A stretch of 64,000 nucleotides of DNA, taken from positions 248,001-312,000 of the forward strand of contig JAIRUA010000028.1 of the NCBI GenBank assembly GCA_031254645.1, written 5' to 3'. Under the pieces are notes generated by a model that was not told the origin of the DNA, made no database searches, and saw only the letters and a program-made list of their open reading frames with translations. Source of the DNA: Dysgonamonadaceae bacterium. GTDB lineage: Bacteria; Bacteroidota; Bacteroidia; Bacteroidales; Dysgonomonadaceae. A program made the translations under genes and the position numbers. This document shows positions 46,315-56,506 of the stretch, in pieces. The first letter of the stretch is position 1. Every line of letters starts with the position of its first letter.

Positions 46315-47781
46315 ATGAAGAAGTTTTTAGTTTTTATCCTATTGATTAATTGTTGTATTGTTTCTGCAAACAACAACACATTAACTTTCAATTTGCAGCA
46401 AGTGGTTGAATTGGCACAACAACAATCACCCGATGTGTTGCGAGCGCGACATAGTTTTCGTTCTTCGTATTGGAACTATGTGTATTACAAGGCGAATTAT
46501 TTGCCATCGCTTACGTTTAACTCCACGCCGATTTTCAATCGAATGATTAATCCGATTACATTGTCCGACGGGACATCGCAGTTTGTGCAGCAAAATCAAT
46601 TGCGTTCAAACGCCGGATTTGAGATTAGACAGAATATTCCACTTACGGGTGGAAATGTATTTATTCGGAGTAGTTTAGAACGACTAGACTTGTTTCTCCA
46701 CAACACACATTCGTATCGTTCTGTTCCTATGCTTGTGGGGTATCAGCAGTCACTGCTTGGTTTCAATGAGTTGAAGTGGGACAAGAAAATTGAACCACTG
46801 CGCTACGAAGAAGGAAAAAGACGTTATGTAGAAGCGTTGGAATTAGTAGGTACACGAGCTGTTTCATTGTTTTTTAATTTGGCAAGAGCACAGACAGATT
46901 TGGAAATCGCGCAAACAAATCTTGCAAATGCCGACACTCTTTACGTTTTTGCACAGGGCAGATACAACATCGGTACGATTACCGAAAACGAAATGCTTCA
47001 ATTGGAAATCAGCAAATTGATGGAAGAAAGCAATCGACTGGAAGCGCAAATGCAACTGGATGACAGTATGGATGCATTGCGTGCGTTTTTGGGAATTACG
47101 GAAACGCTTCCGATAGAAGTGATTGTCGAAAGCGAAATTCCGCTCATTTCTATTGATGCGGAACGTGCATTGACTTTCGGATTGGAAAACAGTCGTGATA
47201 TGTTGACGATGGAACGGCGATTGCAAGAGAGTGAAAGCGACGTAGCGCAAGCACGGGCAAATGCAGGATTGCGCGTAGATTTATATATGCAATTTGGCTT
47301 GGCGCAAATAGGTAGCACGATTGGATCCGCGTATCAAAATACATTGAATCAGCAATATGTAGAATTGGGTGTTCGACTACCGATTTTAGATTGGGGACGT
47401 GGACGCGGACAAGTGCAAATGGCACGTTCAAACCGCGATTTGGTTCAAACGCAAGTGGAGCAGGATAGAATTAATTTCGAAATGAATATTCAACGATTGG
47501 TCAAGCAATTTAACTTGCAATCAAATCAATTAATTGTTGCTGAAAAAGTGGCGGAAACCGCCGAACGACGAAATGAAGTAGCACGACGCCTGTTTATGCT
47601 TGGCAGGTCAAGCATCTTGGATTTGAACGCTTCGATTGCAGAAAAAGATGCGGCTAAACGCACGTATATCAGCACGTTGTTTACCTATTGGCAACTGCAT
47701 TATATGATTAGAAGTATTACATTGTTTGATTTTGAGAAGAATATTTCTATAACGGAAGATTATCAATTACTGATCCGTTAA
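46315..47781 (+). CDS. TolC-family outer-membrane efflux protein
   Basis: 488 residues with a signal peptide (about 1-18, ending SAN). It has the duplicated helical-hairpin layout of TolC proteins: TFNLQQVVELAQQQSPDVLRA at the start of the first repeat and LEISKLMEESNRLEAQMQLDD helices, then GVRLPILDWGRGRGQVQMA, the conserved strand-helix junction of the second repeat. It forms the outer-membrane duct of tripartite exporters. It is the first gene of the operon, directly behind the sigma-54 promoter; the HlyD-type adaptor and permeases follow. Confidence 0.93.
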   Translation: MKKFLVFILLINCCIVSANNNTLTFNLQQVVELAQQQSPDVLRARHSFRSSYWNYVYYKANYLPSLTFNSTPIFNRMINPITLSDGTSQFVQQNQLRSNAGFEIRQNIPLTGGNVFIRSSLERLDLFLHNTHSYRSVPMLVGYQQSLLGFNELKWDKKIEPLRYEEGKRRYVEALELVGTRAVSLFFNLARAQTDLEIAQTNLANADTLYVFAQGRYNIGTITENEMLQLEISKLMEESNRLEAQMQLDDSMDALRAFLGITETLPIEVIVESEIPLISIDAERALTFGLENSRDMLTMERRLQESESDVAQARANAGLRVDLYMQFGLAQIGSTIGSAYQNTLNQQYVELGVRLPILDWGRGRGQVQMARSNRDLVQTQVEQDRINFEMNIQRLVKQFNLQSNQLIVAEKVAETAERRNEVARRLFMLGRSSILDLNASIAEKDAAKRTYISTLFTYWQLHYMIRSITLFDFEKNISITEDYQLLIR

Positions 47782-47838
47782 TGTTTAATGATTAATGCAA
47801 GGATAAATAAGCAAATCAACGAATCAACAACAAAAAGT

Positions 47839-50169
47839 ATGAAAATTTTCAACTCACACACACGAAATCGCTTTTTCCTTTGGGTAAATATTACCGGATT
47901 AGCCATTGGATTGGCAGTTTCTATTATGCTGATTTTGTTCGTGGTAAACGAATTGAGCTACGACAGGCATTTTGCCAATCATGAACGGATTGTTCGGCTA
48001 TTAACGGCTGACGGTAAAGATAATTATCAGCCGATTAATATTAGACGTGCATACGCCGAACTTCCACAACAAGTGTCGGGAATTGAGGCTACCATACAGA
48101 TATATAATTCGCAGAGAGTAGAAGTGATAAGCGGGCAAAATCGCTTTCAAAATGTAAGGGGATTATTAGCTGACCCCGAGATTTTCAAGGTATTTCAAAT
48201 GAAATTCATTGAAGGAACGCCTGAAACAGCTCTTGTTGCGCCCAATTCATTTGTACTTACACGCCGTTATGCTGATATTATGTTTGGGTCGCCGCAGGCA
48301 GCTATGAATCAACCTGTTTTCGTTATGGACATTAATTTTTTTATAACCGGAGTAGTGGAGGAAATTCCAAAAAATTCGCATTTCGCTTTCGACATCTTGG
48401 CTCCAATGGAAGCGCTTCCTTGGCTTCCATACGCAGGCGGATTGGAGTTCCACACCTATTATCTGATTCAAAAAGAAGCATCGGTTGAGGCGGTTAGAAC
48501 GGGTATCGAAAATGCCTATCGTTCAATCATCAAACCTTGGGGCGAAGGAACAGGAAGTCCCGATGCACACGGCGTTACCGAAATGTTGAGCGATGTTTAT
48601 TTGAATTCGAAAGCTGCGTGGAGTCTAGGTACAATGGGAAGTATGCGTTTTATTTGGATATTAACTGCTTTGGCTTTCCTTGTTTTAACGTTGGCGATTG
48701 CCAATTTCATCAACCTGTTTCTCACGCAGGGTGAAATGCGAATGAAGGAGATTGCTGTTCGAAAAACGAATGGTGCACAAATCATTGACATTGTTCGCCT
48801 GTTTTTCTCGGAAGTTGCCGTAGTGGTTTTGATTGCTTTCGGCATCGGATTTGCCTTAGCTGTGTTTTGTGCACCTCATTTCGCGCAATTGATAGGAAAA
48901 AATATCGATTTGGTGCAGTTGGCAAATCCATTGTTTATTTTGGCTATAGTTCTGCTTTATATTATTACGGTTGTCTTATCAGCCTCTTATCCTGCGCTTT
49001 ATCTTAGTCGCTTTTCACCTTTGGAAATATTGGGTAAACGCATTCGATTTTCGAAAAGAAGATTGACGGCTATTACTGTTGTTTTTCAATCCGTTATATC
49101 TATTATACTTTTGTCGGTTATTTTGATAATGTTCAAACAAGCTGTTTATTTGGAAAGAGTACCTATCAATTATAACCCTGAAAATGTGATGTCGATTAGA
49201 GGTAATGAAACAATTAATGGTAATTATGAGACAGTTAGACAAGAATTGCTTAATCTTCCGGAAATTGAAACCGTATCAGGCTCACAGCATCATATTTTTG
49301 GTGATGGCACAAGCGGACAAGTGATTGCACATTGGGGCGTTGAAGGTCAAAACAAAAGAATTAATGAATATCGCATTCTAACAGGTATGCCTGAATTGAT
49401 GCAGTTGCAATTGATTGAAGGACGTTTTTGGCAAGAAAACGATCCCGATAGTATCAGGATGCTTATTCTGAACGAAGCTGCTGTTAGAATGTTGGGCGGC
49501 GAATCCCCACTCGAACAAACATTTAATTATTGGGGAAGAGAAGCCAAAGTAGTTGGCGTGGTCAAAGATTTTTATTACGCCGACCCGGTATCAGCTGTTG
49601 CACCAATAGCATTAAATCGTGTTTTTGAGCCCGATGTAATCCACATCCGATTCAATGAAAATGTGAACACTATTCGTGCCCGACAAATCACATTAGATGT
49701 TCTTCAACGATTCGATCCCGATTTTGTCCTGAATCCGATATGGAACATAGATATTTATCAATCGAAATTCAAACAGATAAAAACAATGACTCGAATAGTT
49801 TTGCTCGGCACAGCTATGTCGATATTTGTAGCAATGCTCGGATTATTAGCCATACATTTGTATTCGGCAGTGCGCAGAAGAAAAGAAATCGGCATCAGGA
49901 AAATTCTTGGTGCAAGCAAAAGTTCTGTTTTTGTGTTGCTTACATTAGATGTTTTAAAATGGATCGCTATGGCTTCCGTTATTGCTATTCCGGTAGCATA
50001 CTATTTTATTTCAGAACAGTTGAGCAATTATGCAAATCGCACAACTGTGGATTGGACAATTTTCGTTTTGCCCGTTCTAATACAATGCGTGATTGCCATT
50101 TTGACAACATCGGGTGTAACGCTAAACGTTCTGTCGCAAAACCCGGTAAAATCATTAAAATCAGAATAA
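47839..50169 (+). CDS. FtsX/MacB-type ABC transporter permease (distinct type)
   Basis: 776 residues from ATG 47839. The earlier in-frame start at 47788 would add 17 polar residues, and the bases before 47839 (CAACGAATCAACAACAAAAA) match those before the permease at 51641. Layout: helix 1 (about 14-35), a periplasmic MacB-like core, three helices (about 270-410), a further helix (about 415-440), a second periplasmic core, and three C-terminal helices, so two FtsX modules and eight helices. RRRKEIGIRKILGASKSSVF is the conserved cytoplasmic loop that meets the ATPase. It shares layout with, but is clearly diverged from, the three permeases downstream. Confidence 0.9.
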   Translation: MKIFNSHTRNRFFLWVNITGLAIGLAVSIMLILFVVNELSYDRHFANHERIVRLLTADGKDNYQPINIRRAYAELPQQVSGIEATIQIYNSQRVEVISGQNRFQNVRGLLADPEIFKVFQMKFIEGTPETALVAPNSFVLTRRYADIMFGSPQAAMNQPVFVMDINFFITGVVEEIPKNSHFAFDILAPMEALPWLPYAGGLEFHTYYLIQKEASVEAVRTGIENAYRSIIKPWGEGTGSPDAHGVTEMLSDVYLNSKAAWSLGTMGSMRFIWILTALAFLVLTLAIANFINLFLTQGEMRMKEIAVRKTNGAQIIDIVRLFFSEVAVVVLIAFGIGFALAVFCAPHFAQLIGKNIDLVQLANPLFILAIVLLYIITVVLSASYPALYLSRFSPLEILGKRIRFSKRRLTAITVVFQSVISIILLSVILIMFKQAVYLERVPINYNPENVMSIRGNETINGNYETVRQELLNLPEIETVSGSQHHIFGDGTSGQVIAHWGVEGQNKRINEYRILTGMPELMQLQLIEGRFWQENDPDSIRMLILNEAAVRMLGGESPLEQTFNYWGREAKVVGVVKDFYYADPVSAVAPIALNRVFEPDVIHIRFNENVNTIRARQITLDVLQRFDPDFVLNPIWNIDIYQSKFKQIKTMTRIVLLGTAMSIFVAMLGLLAIHLYSAVRRRKEIGIRKILGASKSSVFVLLTLDVLKWIAMASVIAIPVAYYFISEQLSNYANRTTVDWTIFVLPVLIQCVIAILTTSGVTLNVLSQNPVKSLKSE

Positions 50170-50287
50170 TCGTCTGAACCTTGATTTTCAAGATTTACAA
50201 GATTATCAAGATGCAAAAAATCATTCAATAAAAAATAATTTGCGAAGATTTGCGTAATTTGCGCAATTCGCGTTAAAAAAACAAACA

Positions 50288-51538
50288 ATGGACATACAGC
50301 TAAAGAAGAAACATCCGCTCAACAAATACAAATACCACATCTTAGCCGCTGTGGTTATTGTTACGCTTTTAGCGTATTTACTGATAAAAATTTCGGGACC
50401 ACAACGACTGCGATACGATATCGATAGATTAGAAATCGTAGAAGTTCGTCAAGACCGGTTTATGGAATACTTAGATGTCGAAGGTATTGTACAACCGCGA
50501 TTAACAATCAGACTCAACAGTTACGAATCCGGCACCGTAGCACGAATTGTAGCAGAAGAAGGATCGATGCTCAAAGCAGGCGACACGATTTTGGTTTTGA
50601 ACAATCCCGAACTTTTGCGAGTGATTGAAGATGAGCGTGATGAATTGGCAAAACAACAAATTGCGCACAGAGAACGTCAGATTCAAATGGAACGTCGAAC
50701 ATCAGAACTGCAGCGCCAAAACTTGGAAACCACTTTCCGAATGGAACGTTTAAGTAAAGAAAACGAAGTAAATCGCGAAGAGCACCAAATCGGTATCACA
50801 AGTCGGGCTCAGTTTGAATTGGCACAAGATGAATACCATTTCAACCGACAAAACACGCAACTTCTGCAAGAACAATTGCGCCACGACTCGTTGTTGAACA
50901 CTGTGCAAACGGATTTGATGCAAAACGATATACGTCGCGAAGAACGTAGATTCGAACGCAGTCGCGAAAGATTAGATAACCTCATTGTTCGTGCACCTAT
51001 TGACGGACAGTTGAGTTTTATCGGTCCCATTTTGGGCGAACGCGTAGGGTCAGGAACGAGTATTGGCGAATTGAAAGTGGTTGACGAAGTGAAAATTACA
51101 ACACGTATCAGCGAATTTTACATCAATCGTATCACGGTTGGGCAACCTGCCACGATTACGTATCAAGGCGAGAGATTCCCGTTACGTATCGCGCGTGTTA
51201 ATCCCGAAATTCGCGACCGACAATTTGAAATCGATTTGGTTTTTACCGATAATATGATAGACGACATTCGCATCGGTAGAAGTTATCGCATACAAATCGA
51301 ACTAGACCAACCGCAAGATGCTTTGGTTATCGGACGTGGAAATTTCTTTCAATCCACCGGCGGACAATGGATTTTTCGTGTGAATGATGCAGGCGATCGC
51401 GCTGTGAGAATACCGATTTCTATCGGGCGACAAAATCCACGACAATTCGAGATTTTAGACGGGCTTCGTTCCGGCGACCGCGTCATTATTACCGGATATG
51501 ATAATTTTGGTGATGCGCAGGAGATAATATTAAGATAA
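50288..51538 (+). CDS. HlyD/RND-type periplasmic adaptor protein
   Basis: 416 residues with one N-terminal membrane anchor (about 16-35), a short lipoyl/barrel-sandwich half (VQPRLTIRLNSYESGTVARIVAEEG), a long coiled coil at about 115-225 rich in E, R and Q, the second lipoyl half (LIVRAPIDGQLSFIGPILGERV), a beta-barrel domain (TTRISEFYINRITVGQPATITYQG) and a membrane-proximal domain. It bridges an inner-membrane ABC permease and TolC. It lies between the first and second permease genes. Confidence 0.92.
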   Translation: MDIQLKKKHPLNKYKYHILAAVVIVTLLAYLLIKISGPQRLRYDIDRLEIVEVRQDRFMEYLDVEGIVQPRLTIRLNSYESGTVARIVAEEGSMLKAGDTILVLNNPELLRVIEDERDELAKQQIAHRERQIQMERRTSELQRQNLETTFRMERLSKENEVNREEHQIGITSRAQFELAQDEYHFNRQNTQLLQEQLRHDSLLNTVQTDLMQNDIRREERRFERSRERLDNLIVRAPIDGQLSFIGPILGERVGSGTSIGELKVVDEVKITTRISEFYINRITVGQPATITYQGERFPLRIARVNPEIRDRQFEIDLVFTDNMIDDIRIGRSYRIQIELDQPQDALVIGRGNFFQSTGGQWIFRVNDAGDRAVRIPISIGRQNPRQFEILDGLRSGDRVIITGYDNFGDAQEIILR

Positions 51539-51547
51539 TGTTGATTT

Positions 51548-51614
51548 GGTTATTCGTTGAGTTGATTATTTGTTTAGGCTGACATCTAAGTAAAAATCAA
51601 CTCAACGAATAACC
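51548..51614. repeat. Perfect 20-bp inverted repeat before the second permease
   Basis: GGTTATTCGTTGAGTTGATT (51548-51567) pairs with 51595-51614. The right arm's words (CAACTCAACGAAT) continue towards the start codon and recur in degraded form ahead of the other permease genes, which suggests the spacer was copied with the genes. Confidence 0.7.
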
Positions 51615-51640
51615 AACTCAACGAATCAACAACAAAAAAT

Positions 51641-53962
51641 ATGAATTTAATTATTAGAAACTTACTACACGCATTACGTCGCTTCAAATTGGCGGTAATC
51701 CTCAATGTACTGGGGCTTTCGGTAGCTTTTGCAGCTTTTATGGTGATAATGATGCAATTGAAGTTCGACTTTGGATTCGATAAATTCCATAAGGATTATG
51801 ATAAAATTTTCCGGATGGAAACCGTTGATGGAGGTGTAACACTTTCACGTCCACTTGCCGAATTACTTTTCGAATCTTCACCACATATAGTTGCTGGTGC
51901 TCGCACATCGTGGGCAGAGAGAAGTCTTTTTTTCAGTGTTGAAAACAATGGAAGTAGAAGCTTCTTTGAAGAAGGAATGCGAGGCGTGACAGCCGAATTT
52001 ACCGATGTGTTTTCTTTCGATTTTATAGAAGGAAATGGCGATGCTCTTAAAACACAAAACAACGTAATCATTCCACTAAGTCTTTCTCGAAAACTATTTG
52101 GCAATGAATCGGCTATTGGAAAGCAGCTTACCGATGTAAACAGAAGTCTTACTGTGGGTGCAGTGTATCGCGACTTTCCTGCCAATTCAATTCTCAATAA
52201 CGTAATCTACATTCCTTTTCCGGAAGAGCAGAACAGAAATGATTGGGGTAATTGGAATTATCAAATTTTTATTCGTGTGAATGATGTATCTAATGTGAAC
52301 ACGCTCATTGATACATACATGCGACATCTGAACAGTTTAGACGTTACGTGGGTACAAGTCGAATTTCGCTTAACAGCCTTACCCGACATTTATTATACAA
52401 CTGATGTAGTTGATAATTTCCCAAAAGCGAGCAAACAAACTTTGTTGATTTTACTTGCTATCGGCATTATCATTATCATGATTGCAGCCATTAATTTCAC
52501 GAATTTCAGTATGGCACTCACGCCGATGCGCATCAAAAACATCAATACGCAGCGAGTAATGGGTGCGCAGCAAAGCACCATTCGTTGGGTACTTATTATT
52601 GAAGCGGTTGCTTTTACAGTGGTTTCTTATTTTATTGCGATTTTTCTTGTGAAAGTATTTGCAGGTAGTATGTTAGCAGATTTAGTGGATACAGATTTGT
52701 CGTTTTCTACTAATTTACTTGTTATCCTCGGTACGGCTTTGGTAGCGATTTTGGTGGGTGTAATTGCCGGATTTTATCCCTCTCGCTATATGACCTCTTT
52801 TGCGCCTGCCATTGTTTTGAAAGGTAGTTTCGGAATGTCGCCCAAAGGAAAAATGTTGCGAAACACATTGATAGGTATTCAATTCGTGGCATCCATTGCA
52901 TTAATTATCGGTGCATTGTTTATGTATTTACAAAATCAATTTATGCAAAATTCAGATTTGGGGTATGATAAAGAAGCACTCATTACTATTAGTGGTATAG
53001 GTAGATTACGAGAAAGTCGTGAAGAACTCACACATAAGCTTGAACAATATTCAGGGGTTGAAGGTGTTACATACTCTTGGTTTCTCTTGTCGAGTCAAGA
53101 CCAATATATGGGTTGGGGACGCAATTATAATGAGGAACAAATCAATTTCACATCTATGCCTGTGCATTACACATTTCTTCAAATAATGGGAATTGAAGTT
53201 ACCGATGGAAGAGATTTCAGACGAGAGGATACAGACGTGGAGCGTGGCGTATTTATTTTCAACGAAACTGCTCGTCAAAGATTTAATCTTGAATTGAATA
53301 CAACAGTTGATCACGCCGGTGAAATTATCGGTTTTATACCCGATGTAAAATTTACTTCTTCTCGTATAGCAATGCAACCAATGGCATTTTATGTTTGGGG
53401 AACAGATAATTGGGGAGACCAACTCAATGTTGCGTATGTGAGGCTAAAACCAAACACGAATTTGCGTCAAGCAATGTCTCATATTCGCACCACTCTTGCC
53501 GAATTCGACCCAAATTATCCATTCGAAATTCGCTTTTTCGACGAAGTTTTACAACAATTGTACGAAAAAGAGACAAAATTAAGTCTATTGATTTCTCTTT
53601 TCAGTTTAATTGCTATCTTTATATCCATTGTTGGCGTATTCGGTTTAGTGGTTTTCGACAGCGAATGTCGCCGAAAAGAAATCGGCATTCGCAAAGTGCT
53701 CGGCTCATCTACAATGGAAATTATCACAATGTTCAACAAAACATACATAAAAATGTTGTTGATTTGCTTTGTAATAGCTGCGCCGTTGGCGTGGTATGCC
53801 GTGCGTCGATGGTTGGAAAATTTTGCGTACCGAACACCGATGTATTGGTGGGTTTATCTGTTGGCGTTTATCGCTGTGGCAGCCATTACGGTATTAACAG
53901 TAACGATTCAGAATTGGCGTGTGGCGAATGATGATCCGGTAAAATCGATAAAAACAGAATAA
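51641..53962 (+). CDS. FtsX/MacB-type ABC transporter permease (tandem copy A)
   Basis: 773 residues with eight predicted helices in two modules: helix 1 at about 17-38, periplasmic core 1, helices near 265-290, 310-335 and 355-380, helix 5 near 410-430, periplasmic core 2, and three C-terminal helices (from about 648). The loop ECRRKEIGIRKVLGSSTMEI precedes the last helices. Such proteins use ATP hydrolysis in the cytoplasm for mechanical work in the periplasm, moving peptides, lipoproteins or drugs towards TolC. The N-terminal NLIIRNLLHALRRFKLA is common to copies A-C. Confidence 0.9.
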   Translation: MNLIIRNLLHALRRFKLAVILNVLGLSVAFAAFMVIMMQLKFDFGFDKFHKDYDKIFRMETVDGGVTLSRPLAELLFESSPHIVAGARTSWAERSLFFSVENNGSRSFFEEGMRGVTAEFTDVFSFDFIEGNGDALKTQNNVIIPLSLSRKLFGNESAIGKQLTDVNRSLTVGAVYRDFPANSILNNVIYIPFPEEQNRNDWGNWNYQIFIRVNDVSNVNTLIDTYMRHLNSLDVTWVQVEFRLTALPDIYYTTDVVDNFPKASKQTLLILLAIGIIIIMIAAINFTNFSMALTPMRIKNINTQRVMGAQQSTIRWVLIIEAVAFTVVSYFIAIFLVKVFAGSMLADLVDTDLSFSTNLLVILGTALVAILVGVIAGFYPSRYMTSFAPAIVLKGSFGMSPKGKMLRNTLIGIQFVASIALIIGALFMYLQNQFMQNSDLGYDKEALITISGIGRLRESREELTHKLEQYSGVEGVTYSWFLLSSQDQYMGWGRNYNEEQINFTSMPVHYTFLQIMGIEVTDGRDFRREDTDVERGVFIFNETARQRFNLELNTTVDHAGEIIGFIPDVKFTSSRIAMQPMAFYVWGTDNWGDQLNVAYVRLKPNTNLRQAMSHIRTTLAEFDPNYPFEIRFFDEVLQQLYEKETKLSLLISLFSLIAIFISIVGVFGLVVFDSECRRKEIGIRKVLGSSTMEIITMFNKTYIKMLLICFVIAAPLAWYAVRRWLENFAYRTPMYWWVYLLAFIAVAAITVLTVTIQNWRVANDDPVKSIKTE

Positions 53963-54054
53963 TTTTGTATTGATGAATTATGAATTGCAGAAAAACATAA
54001 TCCAACACTCATAAATCATTGATAGAAAAATAAACAACTCAACAAAATAGAAAT

Positions 54055-56412
54055 ATGAATTTAATTGTTAGAAACCTATTGCATGTATTACGCCGTTTTA
54101 AGTTGGCGGCAATCCTTAATATTTTGGGGCTTTCGGTGGCATTTGCAGCATTTATGATTATAATGATGCAATTGAGATATGACTTTGGGTTTGATAAATT
54201 CCATAAGGATTATGATAAGATTTTTCGAATGGAACTCGGCTGGCAAAAAGGTGGTAGTTACCAAACTGTTATCAGTCGTCCGCTTGCAGAAGGTTTTTTT
54301 GCATCATCGCCACATATTGTAGCTGGTGCGCTTAGTGATTCTCGGGATGGTAGAGGTTTTTTTCGTATTGACGGCGCAGATGAACACAGCCAATTCGAAG
54401 AAAACAGGATACGTGTAACGCCGGAATTTACCAATGTATTTACATTTGATTTTGTAGAAGGCGACAAAGATGTGCTCAAAATACCCGACAATATAATGAT
54501 TCCTTTGAGTCTTTCGCGCAAATTATTCGGAAATGAATCGGCAATCGGGAAACGTCTTGTATTGATTAACAACGAAAATCAATTACTACAAGTGGGTGCC
54601 GTATACCGTGATTTCCCGGCTAACTCTACTGTCAGCAACCATGTATATATGACCATACCGGAAAGCGAGAATAAAGAAAGTTGGGGTAATAGTAATTATT
54701 ACGCGTTTATTCGCGTCAATGATGCGTCAAATGCTCCTATGCTGTTTGAAAATTTCAAACGATCTACAATTTTTCCTCCAAGTGCGGCGGTGATTTCAAA
54801 TGGGGAAGTAAACATACGTCTGACCGCTTTGCCTGATATTCATTTTACAACAGATACACTATACGACAATACACCAAAGGCAAGCCGACAAACATTGATG
54901 ATTTTGTTTGCCATCGGTATTGCGATTATCAGTATCGCTGCCATTAATTTTACCAACTTCAGTACGGCACTTACGCCTATGCGTATCAAAAATATTAATA
55001 CACAGCGAGTTCTGGGTGCACAGCAAAATACAATACGCTTGGTGCTTGTTTTTGAAGCAATTGTATTTAGTATAATATCATATTTTGTGGCGGTATTACT
55101 TGTTAAGCTGTTTGGCGGTAGTGAATTGGCAAATTTGATAGATGCCGATTTCTCGTTTCCGGCTAATTCATTGTTAATTGGCGGAACGTTTTTAGCGGCT
55201 ATCGTTGTCGGAATATTTGCCGGAATGTATCCTGCGTATTATATGACTTCATTCGCCCCGGCATTAGTGCTAAAAGGAAGTTTCGGATTGTCGCCCAAAG
55301 GGAAACAATTACGCAATACATTGATAAGTATTCAGTTTGTAGCTGCACTTGCATTAATTATCGGCGCATCGTTTATGTATCTACAAAATCGATTTATGCA
55401 AAATTCCGACTTGGGATATGACCAAAACGCATTGATTACCACCAATATCTGGAAAATACAAGGTCAGCGCGATGCACTTACACATCAACTCAATACTCAT
55501 TCGGGAATTGAGGGTGTCACTTTTGGCGAAGTACTTCTGTCGAGTTCTGACCAATATATGGGTTGGGGACGGAATTATAATGGGGAAAATATTAATTTTC
55601 AGGTTCTTCCTGTTCACTATACTTTTCTAAATGTAATGGGAATTGAAATTATTGACGGACGTGATTTCAGGCAGGAAGATGCGGGTATGGAACAAGGTGT
55701 ACTTATATTCAATGAAACGGCACGTCAAAGATATGAACTTGAATTAAACACAACAGTTGAGGATGCCGGTGAAGTTATCGGTTTTATGCCCGATGTTAAA
55801 TTTGCCTCTTTCCGTCAAGCAGTTGAACCAATGGCATTTTTTGTGTGGGGAACGCAAAATTGGGGTAATCAACCCAATCAGGCATACATCAGACTAAAAC
55901 AGGGTGCAAATGTGCGCGAAGTAATGAAACATATTCGCACCACTCTTGCCGAATTTGACCCAAATTTCCCATTCGAAGTTCGCTTTTTTGATGAAGTGTT
56001 GCAGCGATTGTATGAAAAAGAAACTCAATTGAGTTTATTGATTACACTTTTCAGTTTAATTGCTATCTTTATATCCATTGTCGGTGTATTCGGATTGGTG
56101 GTTTTCGATAGCGAGTGCCGCAGAAAAGAGATAGGTATTCGCAAAATACTTGGCGCATCTACGATAGAGATCATCACAATGTTCAACAAAACATACGTGA
56201 AAATGTTATTGATTTGTTTTGTAATAGCTGCGCCGTTGGCGTGGTATGCCGTGAGCCGATGGTTGGAAAATTTTGCGTACCGAACACCGATGTATTGGTG
56301 GGTTTATCTGTTGGCGTTGATCGCTGTAGCGGCTATTACCATACTAACGGTAACGATTCAGAATTGGCGTGTGGCGAATGATGATCCGGTAAAGTCGATA
56401 AAAACAGAATAG
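54055..56412 (+). CDS. FtsX/MacB-type ABC transporter permease (tandem copy B)
   Basis: 785 residues, full-length paralogue of copy A with the same eight-helix layout. The membrane parts and the last 150 residues are almost the same as copies A and C (RRKEIGIRKILGASTIEIIT; NWRVANDDPVKSIKTE), while periplasmic core 1 is diverged (GWQKGGSYQTVISRPLAEGF). This suggests selection for different cargo. The spacer before it (53963-54054) matches the one before copy C. Confidence 0.9.
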   Translation: MNLIVRNLLHVLRRFKLAAILNILGLSVAFAAFMIIMMQLRYDFGFDKFHKDYDKIFRMELGWQKGGSYQTVISRPLAEGFFASSPHIVAGALSDSRDGRGFFRIDGADEHSQFEENRIRVTPEFTNVFTFDFVEGDKDVLKIPDNIMIPLSLSRKLFGNESAIGKRLVLINNENQLLQVGAVYRDFPANSTVSNHVYMTIPESENKESWGNSNYYAFIRVNDASNAPMLFENFKRSTIFPPSAAVISNGEVNIRLTALPDIHFTTDTLYDNTPKASRQTLMILFAIGIAIISIAAINFTNFSTALTPMRIKNINTQRVLGAQQNTIRLVLVFEAIVFSIISYFVAVLLVKLFGGSELANLIDADFSFPANSLLIGGTFLAAIVVGIFAGMYPAYYMTSFAPALVLKGSFGLSPKGKQLRNTLISIQFVAALALIIGASFMYLQNRFMQNSDLGYDQNALITTNIWKIQGQRDALTHQLNTHSGIEGVTFGEVLLSSSDQYMGWGRNYNGENINFQVLPVHYTFLNVMGIEIIDGRDFRQEDAGMEQGVLIFNETARQRYELELNTTVEDAGEVIGFMPDVKFASFRQAVEPMAFFVWGTQNWGNQPNQAYIRLKQGANVREVMKHIRTTLAEFDPNFPFEVRFFDEVLQRLYEKETQLSLLITLFSLIAIFISIVGVFGLVVFDSECRRKEIGIRKILGASTIEIITMFNKTYVKMLLICFVIAAPLAWYAVSRWLENFAYRTPMYWWVYLLALIAVAAITILTVTIQNWRVANDDPVKSIKTE

Positions 56413-56416
56413 ATTT

Positions 56417-56470
56417 ATGATTGATGAGTTATGAATTGCAGAAAAATATAATCCAACACTCATCAATCAT
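56417..56470. repeat. Inverted repeat in duplicated permease spacer
   Basis: ATGATTGATGAGT (56417-56429) pairs exactly with 56458-56470. A diverged version occupies the spacer before copy B (about 53968-54020), so the spacer was duplicated together with the gene. Confidence 0.6.
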
Positions 56471-56506
56471 CGATAGAAAAAATAAACAACTCAACAAAAT
56501 AGAAAT

